Position numbers and translations under genes: made by a program. This document shows positions 7,585 through 14,881 of a DNA stretch of 61,924 nt, piece by piece. Origin of the DNA: Gemmatimonadota bacterium (GTDB lineage: Bacteria; Gemmatimonadota; Gemmatimonadetes; Gemmatimonadales; Gemmatimonadaceae); contig JADJRJ010000010.1 of NCBI GenBank assembly GCA_016712265.1, positions 1 through 61,924 on the forward strand, read 5' to 3'. The notes beneath the pieces were generated by a model, which worked only from the letters and a program-made list of their open reading frames with translations, made no database searches and was not told the origin of the DNA. The number at the start of each line of letters is the position of its first letter. The first letter of the stretch is position 1.

Positions 7585-8853
7585 TCAGTCCTTGACGATG
7601 GCGTAGCCGGTGAGCGAGACGCCCACCTTGTGGTTGCCGGGGGACTCGCGGTCCTGCTCGATGGGGTTCGGATCGATGCCACCAGTCACCGCCGCCAAGA
7701 GGTTGTTCTTGCCCTCGGAGCGCAGCGTGATCCGCAGTTGCTCGCGGCTCCCGAGGCGAATGGGCGTCTGTAGCTTCATGCACGCACCCGCACCGATGGT
7801 GGGGGACACCAACACCAAGGGCGCACCGTCACGCCACCAGGACCGATTGGTTCCGCCGTTCGTGGTCTTGGCGCGCACTGCGAGACGTGTGGCGAGCGAA
7901 ACGCCGCTATCTGGCGGATAGCCGTCTGCCGCTGGGAGGTTGTCCAGCCCACGAACGCCGTTGTTGTTCGGCAGATGCACCGTGAAGCCTTGCAGCCAGC
8001 CGGAGCCGTCACCGCCACCACGCAACGTTTCCTGCCTCTGCCAGTCTCGAGGATTGAACTGCGACTCGGGAGGCCACGCAACCCCGTTCGTGTTGGCGTC
8101 CAAGCTGGGGCCTGCCTGCAGCGGCGAACCCCACGGCGTCCCAGCACCGTTGACAGCCAGCAAACGGCCACGAGAAGTGCGCATCTGCTGACGGAAGGCA
8201 CTGCCAGAACTCCACGCCTCGTCGAACCCCATCGTGATGTTCAGCTTCTCCGCGTCATCGTTCACACCGAGATTCGGAGCACCCAAGGAGCTCAGCCCAA
8301 ATTGCACCACACCGCGGCGCACCAGGCGGTAGGGCATGTCGAACTGCCAGCGGGCCACGTCGAAGATGCGCGGCTGGGCGAAGAGCACCGCGCGCGTGCG
8401 TGGGTTGACCGTCGGCGGGACCTGCCGAGGGCTCGAGTCGTAGGGCATGAACTGCCCCATCGATAAGTCCCCGAAGGTCGGCGAGGGTGCGATGGGCAGG
8501 CACTGCCCGAGGGCCGGGCTGAAGCGCTGGACGTCAATGGGGCTCGCGCTGTGCGCGACGCTCACCGTGACATTCTGCAGCACCTCGTACGCGTCGTTCG
8601 TGACGCAGGAGTTGATGGGGCTCAGGATGAGGTGGGTCAGCACGAAGTCGTAGCGCGACCCGTTCTGCCACTCGGTACCCTCGAGGACGACCTCAGGGCC
8701 CTCCACACCGAGCTGGTTCGTGAAGGGCACGTCCACCACCTGCCACAGCGCGCGGGGCTCGTAGAGCGCCTCGTCGCGGCCCGTCGCGTAACCCTCGACG
8801 TTCATGTCGGGGACGTCGCCATGCTGGCTGATGTAGTGCGGGGTGTGGCTCAT
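7585..8853 (-). CDS. putative large capsid/vertex protein
   Basis: 422 aa from ATG 8853. Shares the N-terminal YEPRA-xxQ...WxNG...THL block with the 330-aa protein downstream. Contains GQFMPYDSSPRQVPPTVNPR, GVVQFGLSSLG and a long Gly/Asn-rich insertion around residues 230-330 (GGGDGSGWLQGF). No signal peptide or membrane helix. It is separated from the capsid-like trio by a strong stem-loop (8883-8931), which should lower its expression relative to them, as for a minor virion component. Confidence 0.6.
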   Translation of the reverse strand: MSHTPHYISQHGDVPDMNVEGYATGRDEALYEPRALWQVVDVPFTNQLGVEGPEVVLEGTEWQNGSRYDFVLTHLILSPINSCVTNDAYEVLQNVTVSVAHSASPIDVQRFSPALGQCLPIAPSPTFGDLSMGQFMPYDSSPRQVPPTVNPRTRAVLFAQPRIFDVARWQFDMPYRLVRRGVVQFGLSSLGAPNLGVNDDAEKLNITMGFDEAWSSGSAFRQQMRTSRGRLLAVNGAGTPWGSPLQAGPSLDANTNGVAWPPESQFNPRDWQRQETLRGGGDGSGWLQGFTVHLPNNNGVRGLDNLPAADGYPPDSGVSLATRLAVRAKTTNGGTNRSWWRDGAPLVLVSPTIGAGACMKLQTPIRLGSREQLRITLRSEGKNNLLAAVTGGIDPNPIEQDRESPGNHKVGVSLTGYAIVKD

Positions 8854-8882
8854 CGAGTTGCCTTCGGGACCTTACAACGGAA

Positions 8883-8931
8883 ACGCGCCCCCTGGCAACG
8901 CGCCCCGAGGGGCAGGGTCCAGGGGGCGCGT
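8883..8931 (-). terminator. stem-loop attenuator below the capsid-like trio
   Basis: A perfect 13-bp inverted repeat, ACGCGCCCCCTGG (8883-8895) and CCAGGGGGCGCGT (8919-8931), with a GC-rich 23-nt loop. Read on the minus strand the stem is followed by TTTCCGTTGT, a weak U-tract. It lies in the largest gap of this part of the cluster, directly downstream of three high-copy-type genes and upstream of lower-copy candidates. Confidence 0.65.
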
Positions 8932-8950
8932 CGCCAGCTCGAGCAGGTGA

Positions 8951-9643
8951 TCAGGCCGGGCGCTTGCGCAGGCCGTCGAGGAAGAACCGGGCGGTGCCGC
9001 TGCTGAGCAGCGTCACGGGTCGCAGGGACTTCCACGTGAGGTGGAACACGCGGCTGTTGCCAGGGCGCGCGTTCTCGCCGGTGCCACCGACGAACACGGG
9101 GATCTTGAACTTCTGCTGGTTGGCGGGGGTCGCCTCGCCAGCCGAGCCGATGTTCACGCCCGCGAGCCCGGTCGCCACGCTGCAACGCGTGTCGAGGCTC
9201 ATGCCCAGCTGCGACAGGGGCAGCTCGACCTGGGGCTTCTTGATGCCCGCACCGACCTTGAGCTCGATGAGGGTGTCGCGCTGGAGCACGGCGAGATCCT
9301 GCCCGTTGATGAGCGGGGAGGGCGCGCTGTTGGCCAGCACCGGCGGGAAGACCCGGGGGCTCACCTCCGCCTGGAACAGCTCCCAGGTGATGGCGTAGAC
9401 CACCATGGCCTCGTCCTGGTTCATCTGGCGCGCGCGCACGAGGTTGGTGTCCCCAGCGTTCGCGATGCGCGCGGCGGAGCTCGACGTGCGCGTCACGTTC
9501 TGACCCACCGTGTACGAGAAGAGGTCCAGGTTGAACTGGTCCCCGCTCGTGAAGTCGGCGGCGCTGTAGAGGGGGTCGTGCAGCCACTCGCTGATGTCGA
9601 GAGTGCTGCCGTCGTTGAGTCGAAGTGTGCTGAGACTGCTCAT
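8951..9643 (-). CDS. putative major capsid-type protein, copy C
   Basis: 230 aa from ATG 9643; a GTG at 9649 would overlap the upstream stop. It aligns by eye end to end with the next two genes: LRLNDGSTLDISEWLHDPLYS, ADFTSGD, LDLFSYTVGQNV, DTNLVRARQM, VVYAITWELF, ELKVGAG, VFVGGTGEN and a final LRKRPA. No membrane helix or signal peptide. The length fits single-jelly-roll capsid proteins of the SH1/P23-77 kind. Capsid function is inferred from triplication, length, beta-rich pattern and position. Confidence 0.6.
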   Translation of the reverse strand: MSSLSTLRLNDGSTLDISEWLHDPLYSAADFTSGDQFNLDLFSYTVGQNVTRTSSSAARIANAGDTNLVRARQMNQDEAMVVYAITWELFQAEVSPRVFPPVLANSAPSPLINGQDLAVLQRDTLIELKVGAGIKKPQVELPLSQLGMSLDTRCSVATGLAGVNIGSAGEATPANQQKFKIPVFVGGTGENARPGNSRVFHLTWKSLRPVTLLSSGTARFFLDGLRKRPA

Positions 9644-9645
9644 GA

Positions 9646-10347
9646 TCACGCCACCGGACGCGCGCGGTAGCCCGCGGCGTAGATGCGCACGCGAACGCGC
9701 GCGTTGGGGTCCGTCCCGAGGTTCAGGTTACGCACCTGGCCCCACGGGAACTTGAGGTTGATCGCGAACGCCTCACCCGCGCCGATGTGGTGCGGGGTGG
9801 CGAACTGGCGGTTGTTGTACACCGAGCCGCCGCCGTTCTGACCGATGATGAAGGGCACGCCGGGGCCCGTGTTGCGCGTCGCCGCGCCCAGCACCGGGTT
9901 CACACCCGCGCCCGCCGGGAAGAACCCGAGGGGCTGCTCGCAGTAGCTCTTCGTGTTCGCGATGCGGAGCTCGACCATCACGTCGCGCTGGAGGCGCTTC
10001 ATGTTGGGGCCGGACACGAAGGGCGCATCGGGCTGGAACTCGGCGCTCGAGAAGAGCAGCGCGGGGTCGGTGACGGTCTGCATGCACTCGATCTGGATCG
10101 TGTGCAGCAGCAGCTCGTTCTGCTCCTGGATGACGCCGCCGTCACCCTTGAGGTTCGTGTCGAGCTTCGTGCTCTTGCGCGGACCCGGGCTGCCGGGGAC
10201 GTCGCCCCCGATGCCGTAGCCGAACGCCTTGAGCGTCTCGATGTTGCCGTCGTTGATCTCGACCGTACTCCAGTACGGAGTCGAGCTCCAATCGACTGGG
10301 CGCACGACGTCGCCATTCCCCAGTCGAACCTTGTCGATGAACGCCAT
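9646..10347 (-). CDS. putative major capsid-type protein, copy B
   Basis: 233 aa from ATG 10347. Shares with its neighbours VRLGNGDVVRPVDWSSTPY, the aromatic FGYGIGGDV block, DTNLKGDG, a VMVELRI strand, GAGEAFAIN and RVRVRIYAAGYRARPVA at the end. The most diverged of the three, with a Gly-rich middle (GQNGGGSVYNN). Soluble, no anchor. Three distinct paralogs side by side would allow a capsid lattice built from different subunits. Confidence 0.6.
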   Translation of the reverse strand: MAFIDKVRLGNGDVVRPVDWSSTPYWSTVEINDGNIETLKAFGYGIGGDVPGSPGPRKSTKLDTNLKGDGGVIQEQNELLLHTIQIECMQTVTDPALLFSSAEFQPDAPFVSGPNMKRLQRDVMVELRIANTKSYCEQPLGFFPAGAGVNPVLGAATRNTGPGVPFIIGQNGGGSVYNNRQFATPHHIGAGEAFAINLKFPWGQVRNLNLGTDPNARVRVRIYAAGYRARPVA

Positions 10348-10366
10348 GGTGTCTTCGTGCTCCTGA

Positions 10367-11095
10367 TCAGGCCGTGGGCCGCTTGTGGAGGCCACACAGC
10401 GACACGCGCGCCGTGATGACCCGCGTTTCCGCCGTGGCGGCGACACCGTCGTTGTCGTAGGTGTCGATCGCCTGGCCGGTCGGGTTGTGGAGGATGACCG
10501 AGTACTCCTCGGTGCCACCGATGTGCAGCGGGATGGAGAGGCTCTCCACCGCGTCGCGCGACTGCACGCTGTTCTCGGCGATCGCGAGGGCCGAGAGGTC
10601 TCCGGTCAGGGCCGGAGTCACCACCGCGCCGAAGCCCGGGGCGAAGCGCCCGATGCTTGAGATCGGGAAGGTCTTCTCGCTGATGTCCAGCTCGAGGAGC
10701 AGCTGCAAATGCAGCGCCTTCATCGTGGTGTAGTTCAGGCCCGGCTGCCCAGCCGCGCCGATAAAGATCGGCAAGCCTTCCTCAGGGTTCTCGTCGTGGC
10801 TGCGGCAGTAGAGCTCGTTCTCGATGGCGTACACCAGGAACTCCTCGGTGGAGGCCAGCTGGTTCGCCGTCTGGATGTTCGTGTCGTTCAGCGTCGCGAT
10901 GCGACGGCTCGACGCGGGCATGTTGTCCGTGGTGACGATCGAGTCACCCTCGGTGTACGAGAACAGGCGCAGCTCCTGATCGGTCGCACCGTTCAGGATG
11001 TCGGCCGTCGAGTACAGGCGCCGGCTGCTCCAGTCGGTGAGGCTGATGGTGCGCCCGTCCTGGAGACGGATCTGCGTGATCTGGTTGACACTCAT
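10367..11095 (-). CDS. putative major capsid-type protein, copy A
   Basis: 242 aa, the first of the trio to be transcribed. Pattern: IRLQDGRTISLTDWSSRRL, YSTADILNGATDQ, LRLFSYTEGDS, NDTNIQTANQLASTEEFLVY, a LQLLLELDISEK strand, then a C-terminal VRVSL-like strand before GLHKRPTA. The order DG..DW..YS.AD..G..L..F.Y..G..DTN..Y.I..EL is common to all three. No transmembrane segment. I infer a single- or short double-jelly-roll capsid subunit; structure prediction would settle it. Confidence 0.6.
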   Translation of the reverse strand: MSVNQITQIRLQDGRTISLTDWSSRRLYSTADILNGATDQELRLFSYTEGDSIVTTDNMPASSRRIATLNDTNIQTANQLASTEEFLVYAIENELYCRSHDENPEEGLPIFIGAAGQPGLNYTTMKALHLQLLLELDISEKTFPISSIGRFAPGFGAVVTPALTGDLSALAIAENSVQSRDAVESLSIPLHIGGTEEYSVILHNPTGQAIDTYDNDGVAATAETRVITARVSLCGLHKRPTA

Positions 11096-11124
11096 GGTCG
11101 TGGGTTCTCCGCGAGGCCGAAGCC

Positions 11125-11667
11125 TCAGTAGGTGCTGGTGCCGAAGGCCGAGGTGGACACGGTGCCCGTCAGCGCGGCGAGGCCCGCCTTGCGACGCGCG
11201 CCCGCGAGGTCGATGACCGCGCCCTGGCCCTGGTCGTTACCGCGCAGCTGCTCCATCATGATGGCGCCCATGCCGTTGCGGCGGCCCGAGAGCTGGGGCA
11301 CGATGGCGCCCATGCCGCGCAGACCGGCCACGCTGTCCGCGGCGGCCACCATGCTCGGCGGCTGGTGCTGCGTCGCGAAGATGGTGCCACCGACGAGCAG
11401 CGAGGCCACACCGCCGGCCATGGCCAGTGCCTTGTTGCCCTTGGCCGCCATCAGCGCGGGCACCATGCCCACCGCGATGCCGACGAGCGGCGCGTGCTTG
11501 GTCACGTTGCGCGTGAGCTCGTCCGTGGGCGTCACGAACTGGCGGATGCCGAGGACGGTGGCAGCGGTGGCGCCACCGCTGATGAGGACGGCCGCGACGG
11601 GCGACTGCATCTTCATCATGCCCTTGAGGCTCTTGCGGGACTTCTTCGACTTGGACTTCTTGGCCAT
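11125..11667 (-). CDS. basic multi-helix membrane protein
   Basis: 180 aa. Starts MAKKSKSKKSRKSLKG, a strongly basic head, followed by hydrophobic stretches at about 22-42 (SPVAAVLISGGATAATVLGI), 58-75 (APLVGIAVGMVPALMAA) and 82-98. The C-terminal third is Gly/Met-rich. A good AGGAG ribosome site precedes the ATG, and a 17-bp palindrome (11690-11706) lies just upstream. Most like an abundant virion membrane protein whose basic head could contact DNA. Confidence 0.6.
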   Translation of the reverse strand: MAKKSKSKKSRKSLKGMMKMQSPVAAVLISGGATAATVLGIRQFVTPTDELTRNVTKHAPLVGIAVGMVPALMAAKGNKALAMAGGVASLLVGGTIFATQHQPPSMVAAADSVAGLRGMGAIVPQLSGRRNGMGAIMMEQLRGNDQGQGAVIDLAGARRKAGLAALTGTVSTSAFGTSTY

Positions 11668-11689
11668 GGCTCGGATTACTCCTGTGTGT

Positions 11690-11706
11690 GTAGGTGTACC
11701 ACCTAC
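11690..11706. promoter_or_regulatory. GTAGGTG/CACCTAC palindrome
   Basis: GTAGGTG, three bases, CACCTAC: a perfect 7-bp-arm dyad of 17 bp, 23 bp upstream of the ATG of the basic membrane protein. A related 17-bp dyad (GTAGGT, five bases, ACCTAC) lies at 19457-19473, also immediately upstream of a start codon. Likely an operator or 5'-UTR element. Confidence 0.5.
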
Positions 11707-11733
11707 AGTGTGTGTTTGGCAACCCCATCAGCC

Positions 11734-11760
11734 ACATCGGCCTGCTGGGCGATGTTTTTT
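11734..11760 (+). terminator. plus-strand terminator-like hairpin
   Basis: ACATCGGCC, loop TGCT, GGGCGATGT (one mismatch), then six T (11755-11760). The T-run is on the plus strand, whereas all neighbouring genes are on the minus strand, so it would stop antisense transcription coming from the left. Confidence 0.5.
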
Positions 11761-11761
11761 C

Positions 11762-12208
11762 TCAGGTCAAGCGCCTCATGAGGAGGACGCCGAGGGCCGC
11801 TCCCACGCTGAACGCAGCCGCTGATCGCAGCTTCGAGAGAGCGCTTTCACGGCCCACGATGGCGCGCACGTCGGAGTACAAGTCCGCCGCTGCGCGCATG
11901 TGTTCGCTCCACGCAGAAGGGCTCTGCTGCGCGGCGCGCTCGAGCACTTCGGGGGTCACGCCAGCGTCCGGCTGATAGCCCTCCACCGTTGAGACAAGGG
12001 CCTCGAATTGGGCGTTGACGCGCTCGAAGCGAGAGCGCACGCTGTCGATGACCGATTGCGGGATCGCACCCGTCTCGGCCAGATCTTCGAAATCGGCCAT
12101 CACCAGCTGCTGGTTGGCCAGCACATCGTAGTCGCTCGCAGCGCCTGCAAGACCGCGCCGCTTCGTGCTGCGCAGGCCGTCCAAGGAGTCGATCGTCATG
12201 ACGTCCAT
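11762..12208 (-). CDS. tail-anchored helical protein
   Basis: 148 aa from ATG 12208 (TGATG junction with the upstream gene). Mostly helical (FEDLAETGAIPQSVIDSVRS, RFERVNAQFEALVSTVEGYQ) and ending with a short hydrophobic helix (SAAAFSVGAALGVLLM) plus RRLT. No signal peptide. Fits the set of small virion proteins held by a C-terminal anchor with a basic inside tail. Confidence 0.6.
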   Translation of the reverse strand: MDVMTIDSLDGLRSTKRRGLAGAASDYDVLANQQLVMADFEDLAETGAIPQSVIDSVRSRFERVNAQFEALVSTVEGYQPDAGVTPEVLERAAQQSPSAWSEHMRAAADLYSDVRAIVGRESALSKLRSAAAFSVGAALGVLLMRRLT

Positions 12209-12570
12209 CAGCGCCCTCCTCGCCCGCGGCGCTTGCGCCACGCCTGGTAGCCCACGTGGCCGGCCGCGCCGGCCAGCACGCCCGCGGCACCCCACTTCAC
12301 CCAGCTCTTGCCGAACCAGGCCGTGATGTTGAGCGGCTCGATGTCGGTGGCCGGCACGTCGGCGTCGGCCACGGGGATCATACCCGAGGACACCGAGGTC
12401 GCGCCGGGGTTGTAGTCGCCCGGCTTCGGCAGCGGCACCGCGCCGTAGATCTGCCCCTCGGCGCCCTTGTAGGCGCCCACGGACTGGTCGGGCGGGAGGA
12501 GCGAGCGCTGCCCCGTCTCCGCGAGCGGAGGCATGTCGCCGTCGATGATGTAGACGGGCTTCTCGTTCAT
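12208..12570 (-). CDS. tail-anchored Pro-rich protein
   Basis: 120 aa. Residues 1-85 are acidic and Pro/Gly-rich (MNEKPVYIIDGDMPPLAETG, VPLPKPGDYNPGA), followed by a weak helix (WVKWGAAGVLAGAAGHVGYQ) and a very basic end (AWRKRRGRGGR). The extended region could span a gap between membrane and capsid shell. Coupled on both sides by ATGA/TGATG overlaps. Confidence 0.6.
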   Translation of the reverse strand: MNEKPVYIIDGDMPPLAETGQRSLLPPDQSVGAYKGAEGQIYGAVPLPKPGDYNPGATSVSSGMIPVADADVPATDIEPLNITAWFGKSWVKWGAAGVLAGAAGHVGYQAWRKRRGRGGR

Positions 12571-13343
12571 CGCTTGACCTGGGACTGGATGAAGTAGTAG
12601 AGGCCTGTGCCCGCCAGGATGAGTCCGCCGATGCCCAGCGCGAGGCGCGCCGTATCAGTCGAACGGAAGGGGCTCGGCAGGCTCGCCTGCGACGTGGTCA
12701 TGCTGGTGCCCGAGCTCGAGGCCTCACCTGATGAGGCCGCGCTCGAGGCGCTGCTCGAGCCCTTGGGGCCCTCCGGCAACGGGACACCCTCGTACTCCAA
12801 CGCCCGGATCTCGCCCGGTGTGGAGCCGGGAACGGGCTGCTCTCGGCGCGGCAGGGTGCCTGTGTTGATGAACGAGCCCATGAGCTGGTTCGCCATCGGC
12901 GCCGCGCGCACGGGGTCGAGCGTGACGCGCAGCTGCGCGTCCAACAGGTCGAGCGCGGGCGCTGTGCCGGCCGCCGTGAAGAACCCGCTCGACTCCATCC
13001 AGTCACCGAGCGCCGCCTGCTGGGCCGGAATGGCCGAGCGCCGCCACACGGTGAGGAACGCGGGCGCCATCGCCGCGAGCGCAATGCCAAGCGCGTAGCC
13101 GGACAGCACCGTGTAACCCGTCGTCGAGGTGAGCTGCTGGCTGCGCGCAGCCTCCATCGAGCGCAGGACGCTGTCATCCGGGTAGAGGCTCCGGTTGGCC
13201 AGGTACCACTGCACGAACAGCGTGTGCAGCGGGCTCGCCGAGGGGCTCTCCCGGTACGCCGCCATCAGGTAGGCGTAGGCCAGCATGGCCACCGCCAACT
13301 GCCGGCGGGCATCGAGCGCTCTGCGTTCTGCGGCGGTGGTCAT
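12567..13343 (-). CDS. membrane protein with Ser-rich linker and tail anchor
   Basis: 258 aa. Hydrophobic stretches at about 17-30, 77-98 (YTVLSGYALGIALAAMAPAF) and at the C-terminus (LALGIGGLILAGTGLYYFI followed by QSQVKR). Residues about 190-225 are a low-complexity Ser/Gly/Thr linker. The middle region (PALDLLDAQLRVTLDPVRAA) is helical. No enzyme motif. Virion or host-membrane component by context. Confidence 0.6.
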   Translation of the reverse strand: MTTAAERRALDARRQLAVAMLAYAYLMAAYRESPSASPLHTLFVQWYLANRSLYPDDSVLRSMEAARSQQLTSTTGYTVLSGYALGIALAAMAPAFLTVWRRSAIPAQQAALGDWMESSGFFTAAGTAPALDLLDAQLRVTLDPVRAAPMANQLMGSFINTGTLPRREQPVPGSTPGEIRALEYEGVPLPEGPKGSSSASSAASSGEASSSGTSMTTSQASLPSPFRSTDTARLALGIGGLILAGTGLYYFIQSQVKR

Positions 13344-13362
13344 GTCGTGCCTCAGCGCGAGC

Positions 13363-13662
13363 TCAGTTGCCGCACTTCTTCAGCATCGGCGTCGGCACCC
13401 AGTTCATCCGCTGGGTGAGCTCGTTCTTCGCGCGCTTGTAGCAGCGGCGCACGACCTTCCCCTCGTAGGTGTACTGGCTGCACTCGATGCCCTTGCCACC
13501 CGGGCGCTGCATGCGCACGAACTTGCCCTTCTTGCGGCACTGGGTCCACTTGGCCGAGCTGGGCCCGGTCTTGCGGTTGATGGTGCCGCACGAGCAGCCC
13601 GCGCCAGAGCTGCGCTTGGTGGAGGACTTCTTCTTCGACGGCGAGGACTTCTTCTTGGCCAT
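13363..13662 (-). CDS. basic Cys-rich small protein
   Basis: 99 aa. Starts MAKKKSSPSKKKSSTKRSSG and continues with CSCG, WTQCRKKGKF, IECSQYTYEG, RRCYKRA and a final KKCGN, giving about six Cys in a Lys/Arg-rich chain. It resembles in composition the 85-aa protein at 18566 and the 197-aa protein at 52508. A protamine-like or zinc-stabilised DNA-condensing virion protein is plausible; nothing catalytic is visible. Confidence 0.6.
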   Translation of the reverse strand: MAKKKSSPSKKKSSTKRSSGAGCSCGTINRKTGPSSAKWTQCRKKGKFVRMQRPGGKGIECSQYTYEGKVVRRCYKRAKNELTQRMNWVPTPMLKKCGN

Positions 13663-13749
13663 GATGGATCTTTCGGCAGGGAGGAACAGGAAGGGTTCGA
13701 ACGGTGCGCCTACAGCGGGCTACCTTTGCCTACATCAGCATACACCGAG

Positions 13750-14178
13750 TCAGCGGGACGCGGCAAGTACCGCTGCGACGGCGATGGCGCCGAGCGCAAG
13801 GAAGCCGAGGCCCACCTTGCGCTGGCGCGCCTCGAGCACGGCGAGCTCGTGCGGCGCGGCGCTGCCACCCCACGCGTAGCCCGTGTTGGGCACGACGGGG
13901 CGTCCCGGCATGACGCCGCAGCCGCTCGTGTAGCTGCGCTGTCGCGGAGCGTCGAAGGCGCTCGGGTTGAGCGCGCCGCCGCGCGAGGGCGCGGGCTGTG
14001 CGATCTGGTTGGCGAGCTGCTCGCCGATGCTCACCGTGCCGATGGCGGCCTGAGCCGCGTCCTGGGGCGTGACGACGCCCGAGGCCGCCTGGGCCTGCAG
14101 CTGGGTGATGGCGTCACGACTGACGACGTTCGCGTCGGTCGTGGGCATGGAGGCGTTTCCGAGGGTGTAGACGGGCAT
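13750..14178 (-). CDS. tail-anchored protein
   Basis: 142 aa from ATG 14178. Ala/Gln-rich N-terminal part (AITQLQAQAASGVVTPQDAA), a central segment with SYTSGCGVMPGRPVVPNTGY, and a C-terminal helix GLGFLALGAIAVAAVLAASR. Same architecture as neighbouring genes: no signal peptide, one terminal anchor. Start overlaps nothing; ten bases separate it from the upstream gene. Confidence 0.6.
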   Translation of the reverse strand: MPVYTLGNASMPTTDANVVSRDAITQLQAQAASGVVTPQDAAQAAIGTVSIGEQLANQIAQPAPSRGGALNPSAFDAPRQRSYTSGCGVMPGRPVVPNTGYAWGGSAAPHELAVLEARQRKVGLGFLALGAIAVAAVLAASR

Positions 14179-14188
14179 GACGTGGTTC

Positions 14189-14881
14189 TCACTTCGCGAG
14201 CTTGACGAGGAGGAAGGCGCCGACGAGGCCGGCCGCTGCAAACCCGACCATCTTCAGCTTCGGGTCCATCCCGGTGGTGGTGACCTCTGCGGGCGGGCGC
14301 AGGTTGTCGAGCGGGTCCGTGTTCGTGGCGACCGGCAGCGTGATGACGTTGTCCTCGCGCGTGGTGACTGGCGTGCTCGAGTCGATCATCGACGTGTCGA
14401 GGTTGTCGCCGCCGGTCTGCAGCGAGCCCGTCACGGGGTCCGCGCCGGCGCCAGACCCGGTCGTGATGGTGGGCGTCTGCGCGGGTGCCACCGTGTTGAT
14501 GGGGGCCGGGAGCGCTGGGGAAACGCCCTGGTAGCCCTCTGGCATCAGCCCCGTGATGGCGCCCACCAACACGTTGGCCATCTTCCACGGCGTGTCGGCC
14601 GCCTTCACGCTGGTGTAGAGCTTGTCGAGCGCGGCGAGCACCTGCGTCCATTCGGAGTCCGGCACGTAGAGCACGTTGCTGGTGGTGCCAATCTTGAACG
14701 CGCGCTCGGATGCCCAGCGGAGCGCCTCGGGGTAGACGAGCAGCCCGATGTTCGACAGGTATTCCACGCGCGCAGGGGCACTCTGGCCGGCGTCAGACGC
14801 GTACTTCGCGCGCAGCAGCGCGTCGAACTGCGCGCGCTTGGTGTTGATGATCAGGACTGCGGTGCGGGCCGTGACGGTCAT
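14189..14881 (-). CDS. tail-anchored protein with helical head
   Basis: 230 aa from ATG 14881, overlapping the stop of the 670-aa gene (ATGA). Residues 1-110 form a compact alpha/beta-looking domain (TAVLIINTKRAQFDALLRAK, NIGLLVYPEALRWASERAF, VLAALDKLYTSVKAADTPW). Residues 110-205 are Pro/Thr/Gly-rich and extended. The end is a helix (MVGFAAAGLVGAFLLVKLAK). A globular head on a long stalk anchored in a membrane would suit a vertex or entry protein. Confidence 0.6.
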   Translation of the reverse strand: MTVTARTAVLIINTKRAQFDALLRAKYASDAGQSAPARVEYLSNIGLLVYPEALRWASERAFKIGTTSNVLYVPDSEWTQVLAALDKLYTSVKAADTPWKMANVLVGAITGLMPEGYQGVSPALPAPINTVAPAQTPTITTGSGAGADPVTGSLQTGGDNLDTSMIDSSTPVTTREDNVITLPVATNTDPLDNLRPPAEVTTTGMDPKLKMVGFAAAGLVGAFLLVKLAK

